NCBI GenBank assembly: GCA_031278295.1
Contig: JAITKQ010000035.1
Coordinates: forward strand, 1 to 6,905
Reading direction: 5' to 3'
DNA from: Spirochaetaceae bacterium
GTDB lineage: Bacteria > Spirochaetota > Spirochaetia > Treponematales > Breznakiellaceae
Length of the DNA stretch: 6,905 nucleotides
The translations under genes were made by a program, and so were the position numbers. The notes under the pieces are model-generated. The model was not told where the DNA came from and ran no database searches. It was given only the letters and a program-made list of their open reading frames with translations. Below, piece after piece: positions 5,949 through 6,905 of this stretch; position 1 is the first letter of the stretch; the number at the start of each line of letters is the position of its first letter.

Positions 5949-6767
5949 TCAGGTTTCCCGCGTCCGGTTGAGGCTGCCCATCGCGTAGCCTTCAAGCTCA
6001 AGCGCCGCGTACAGGAAGCCCAGCCCCTTTATCCCGGCGGAAATCCTATCAAGCGCCTCCCCGTCAAAAAAACGCCCGCGTTCCTCCCGCGCCACCTCGA
6101 TGCGGGCAATGTCGCCGTGGGAACGTACGCGGAACTGTACAAAGCCTTCCGCCCGCAGCAGGTCTTCCGCCTTTTCGACGCGGGACAGTTTTTGCCGGTC
6201 TATCCGCTCGCCGTAAGGAATGCGCGAAGCAAGGCAGGCAAAGGCCGGTTTGTTCCATGTAGGAAGCGCGAATCGTTTCGACAGCTCCCTGATTTCCGCC
6301 TTGTTAAGGCCCGCCTCCCGTAGCGGGCTGCAAACCCGCAGCTCGGCAAGGGCGCGGAGGCCGGGTCGGTAGTCGTTCAAGTCGTCCATGTTGGAGCCGT
6401 CAAAGACAGTTTTTGCGCCGTATTCCAGCGCCGTTTCAATGATTTTCCCGAATTCTTTTTTTTTGCAGTGGTAACAGCGCTCACGCGGGTTTGCCGCCAC
6501 TTCCTCGTCAATATGATCCTCGTTGACAAGGATATGCTTTATGCCGGTAAGGGCCGCTATCTGTTTGGCGCAGTCAAGCTCGCTTTGCGGGAGCATGGGG
6601 GAAACTATAGTAACCGCTATCGCACCGCCGCCGAGCGCCGAAACCGCCGCATGACAGAGAAAAGAGCTGTCAACCCCGCCTGAAAAGGCTACGGCGGCGC
6701 TATTTACACCACCGATAAACTTTATAAGCCTGTCGTACTTTTCGTCCAGAGACACCGTGTCGTTCAA
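5949..6767 (-). CDS. larE: ATP-dependent sulfur transferase LarE
   Basis: Second step of NPN synthesis: adenylates the two carboxylates of pyridinium-3,5-biscarboxylic acid mononucleotide and turns them into thiocarboxylates. The protein has 272 residues. The N-terminal PP-loop ATPase shows AFSGGVDSSFL at 27-37, then CYHCKKKEFG at 98-107 (family RCYyCK word) and VFDGSNMDDLNDYRPG at 121-136. Motif WNKPAFACLASRIPYGERI at 171-189 places C178 where the sacrificial-sulfur cysteine (C176) lies in L. plantarum LarE. No other cysteine is close to it, so I infer the single-use sacrificial type rather than the iron-sulfur type. The C-terminal part (VRSHGDIARIEV) is typical. The TTG start at 6765-6767 follows directly on the TAG of the upstream gene; there is no Shine-Dalgarno, and GTG four codons in is an alternative. 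First recognised gene of the larE-larC-larB unit. Confidence 0.94.
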   Translation of the reverse strand: MNDTVSLDEKYDRLIKFIGGVNSAAVAFSGGVDSSFLCHAAVSALGGGAIAVTIVSPMLPQSELDCAKQIAALTGIKHILVNEDHIDEEVAANPRERCYHCKKKEFGKIIETALEYGAKTVFDGSNMDDLNDYRPGLRALAELRVCSPLREAGLNKAEIRELSKRFALPTWNKPAFACLASRIPYGERIDRQKLSRVEKAEDLLRAEGFVQFRVRSHGDIARIEVAREERGRFFDGEALDRISAGIKGLGFLYAALELEGYAMGSLNRTRET

Positions 6768-6905
6768 CTATAACTTTTTTGCGCCCGCTATAAGCTGGTT
6801 TATTGACGAGGTGTGGGCGGAATTTATACCGGCGCTGATGAGTCCCTTTTTAATGCTGCCGCCGGCGGCCTCACTCGAATCGTAAAAGCGGATATAACTG
6901 TACTT
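6768..6905 (-). CDS. 3' end of an unrecognised gene upstream of larE (partial)
   Basis: The last 45 residues of a protein whose start lies beyond the window edge. The frame is open from the edge and ends in TAG (6768-6770), immediately followed by the larE TTG, a zero-gap junction that strongly suggests one operon. The visible tail runs from KYSYIRFYDSSEAAGG to the end INQLIAGAKKL: a glycine/serine-rich stretch, then a likely amphipathic helix. I do not recognise the family. It does not look like the C-terminus of lactate racemase LarA or of a nickel permease as I know them. Position suggests a function linked to the nickel-pincer cofactor or merely shared transcription. Confidence 0.6.
   Translation of the reverse strand, partial: KYSYIRFYDSSEAAGGSIKKGLISAGINSAHTSSINQLIAGAKKL

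Overview
The window reads as a piece of a bacterial chromosome, most likely from an anaerobic or host-associated species. A complete nickel-pincer cofactor set (larE, larC, larB) occupies its right half. I lean weakly towards a termite-gut or oral-type spirochaete (Treponema-like), because of the mid-range GC, the long homopolymeric C tract in front of a surface-type methyltransferase gene and the scattered decay. No rRNA or other phylogenetic marker is present, so the lineage is a guess.

Layout. Positions 115-904 (minus) hold the C-terminal two thirds of an ADP-ribosylglycohydrolase gene. It lacks its 5' end and carries at least one frameshift. Flush against it, 905-1822 (minus) is an intact, strikingly AT-rich mrr-type restriction endonuclease gene with its own near-consensus promoter (1886-1914). 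A 241-bp divergent spacer follows. At 2064-2714 (plus) lies a small SGNH esterase/acyltransferase of the Mycobacterium smegmatis MsAcT type, closed by a GC-rich hairpin. The spacer 2715-2927 is dense: a TTGACA-type promoter, a Fur-like palindrome on the expected transcription start, a mini-ORF interrupted by 14 consecutive C, and a strong Shine-Dalgarno for an FkbM-family methyltransferase (2928-3893, plus). Convergent to it, 3942-6905 (minus) is a tightly packed operon: the tail of an unrecognised gene, then larE, larC and larB, with junctions of 0 nt, 2 nt and a 20-nt overlap.

How the genes work together. LarB makes the dicarboxylated pyridinium mononucleotide from nicotinic acid adenine dinucleotide, LarE converts its carboxylates to thiocarboxylates, and LarC inserts nickel, giving the NPN cofactor used by lactate racemase (LarA) and relatives. 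No larA homologue lies in the window, so the client enzyme is elsewhere or upstream. The mrr/ADP-ribosylglycohydrolase junction looks like acquisition of a restriction gene into, and at the cost of, a resident gene. The most interesting regulatory proposal is the C14 tract: the mini-ORF ends in an ATGA overlap with the methyltransferase start only when the tract is 14 C (or 14 plus or minus multiples of 3), which would make translational coupling phase-variable. I see no CRISPR array, tRNA, rRNA or insertion-sequence transposase.
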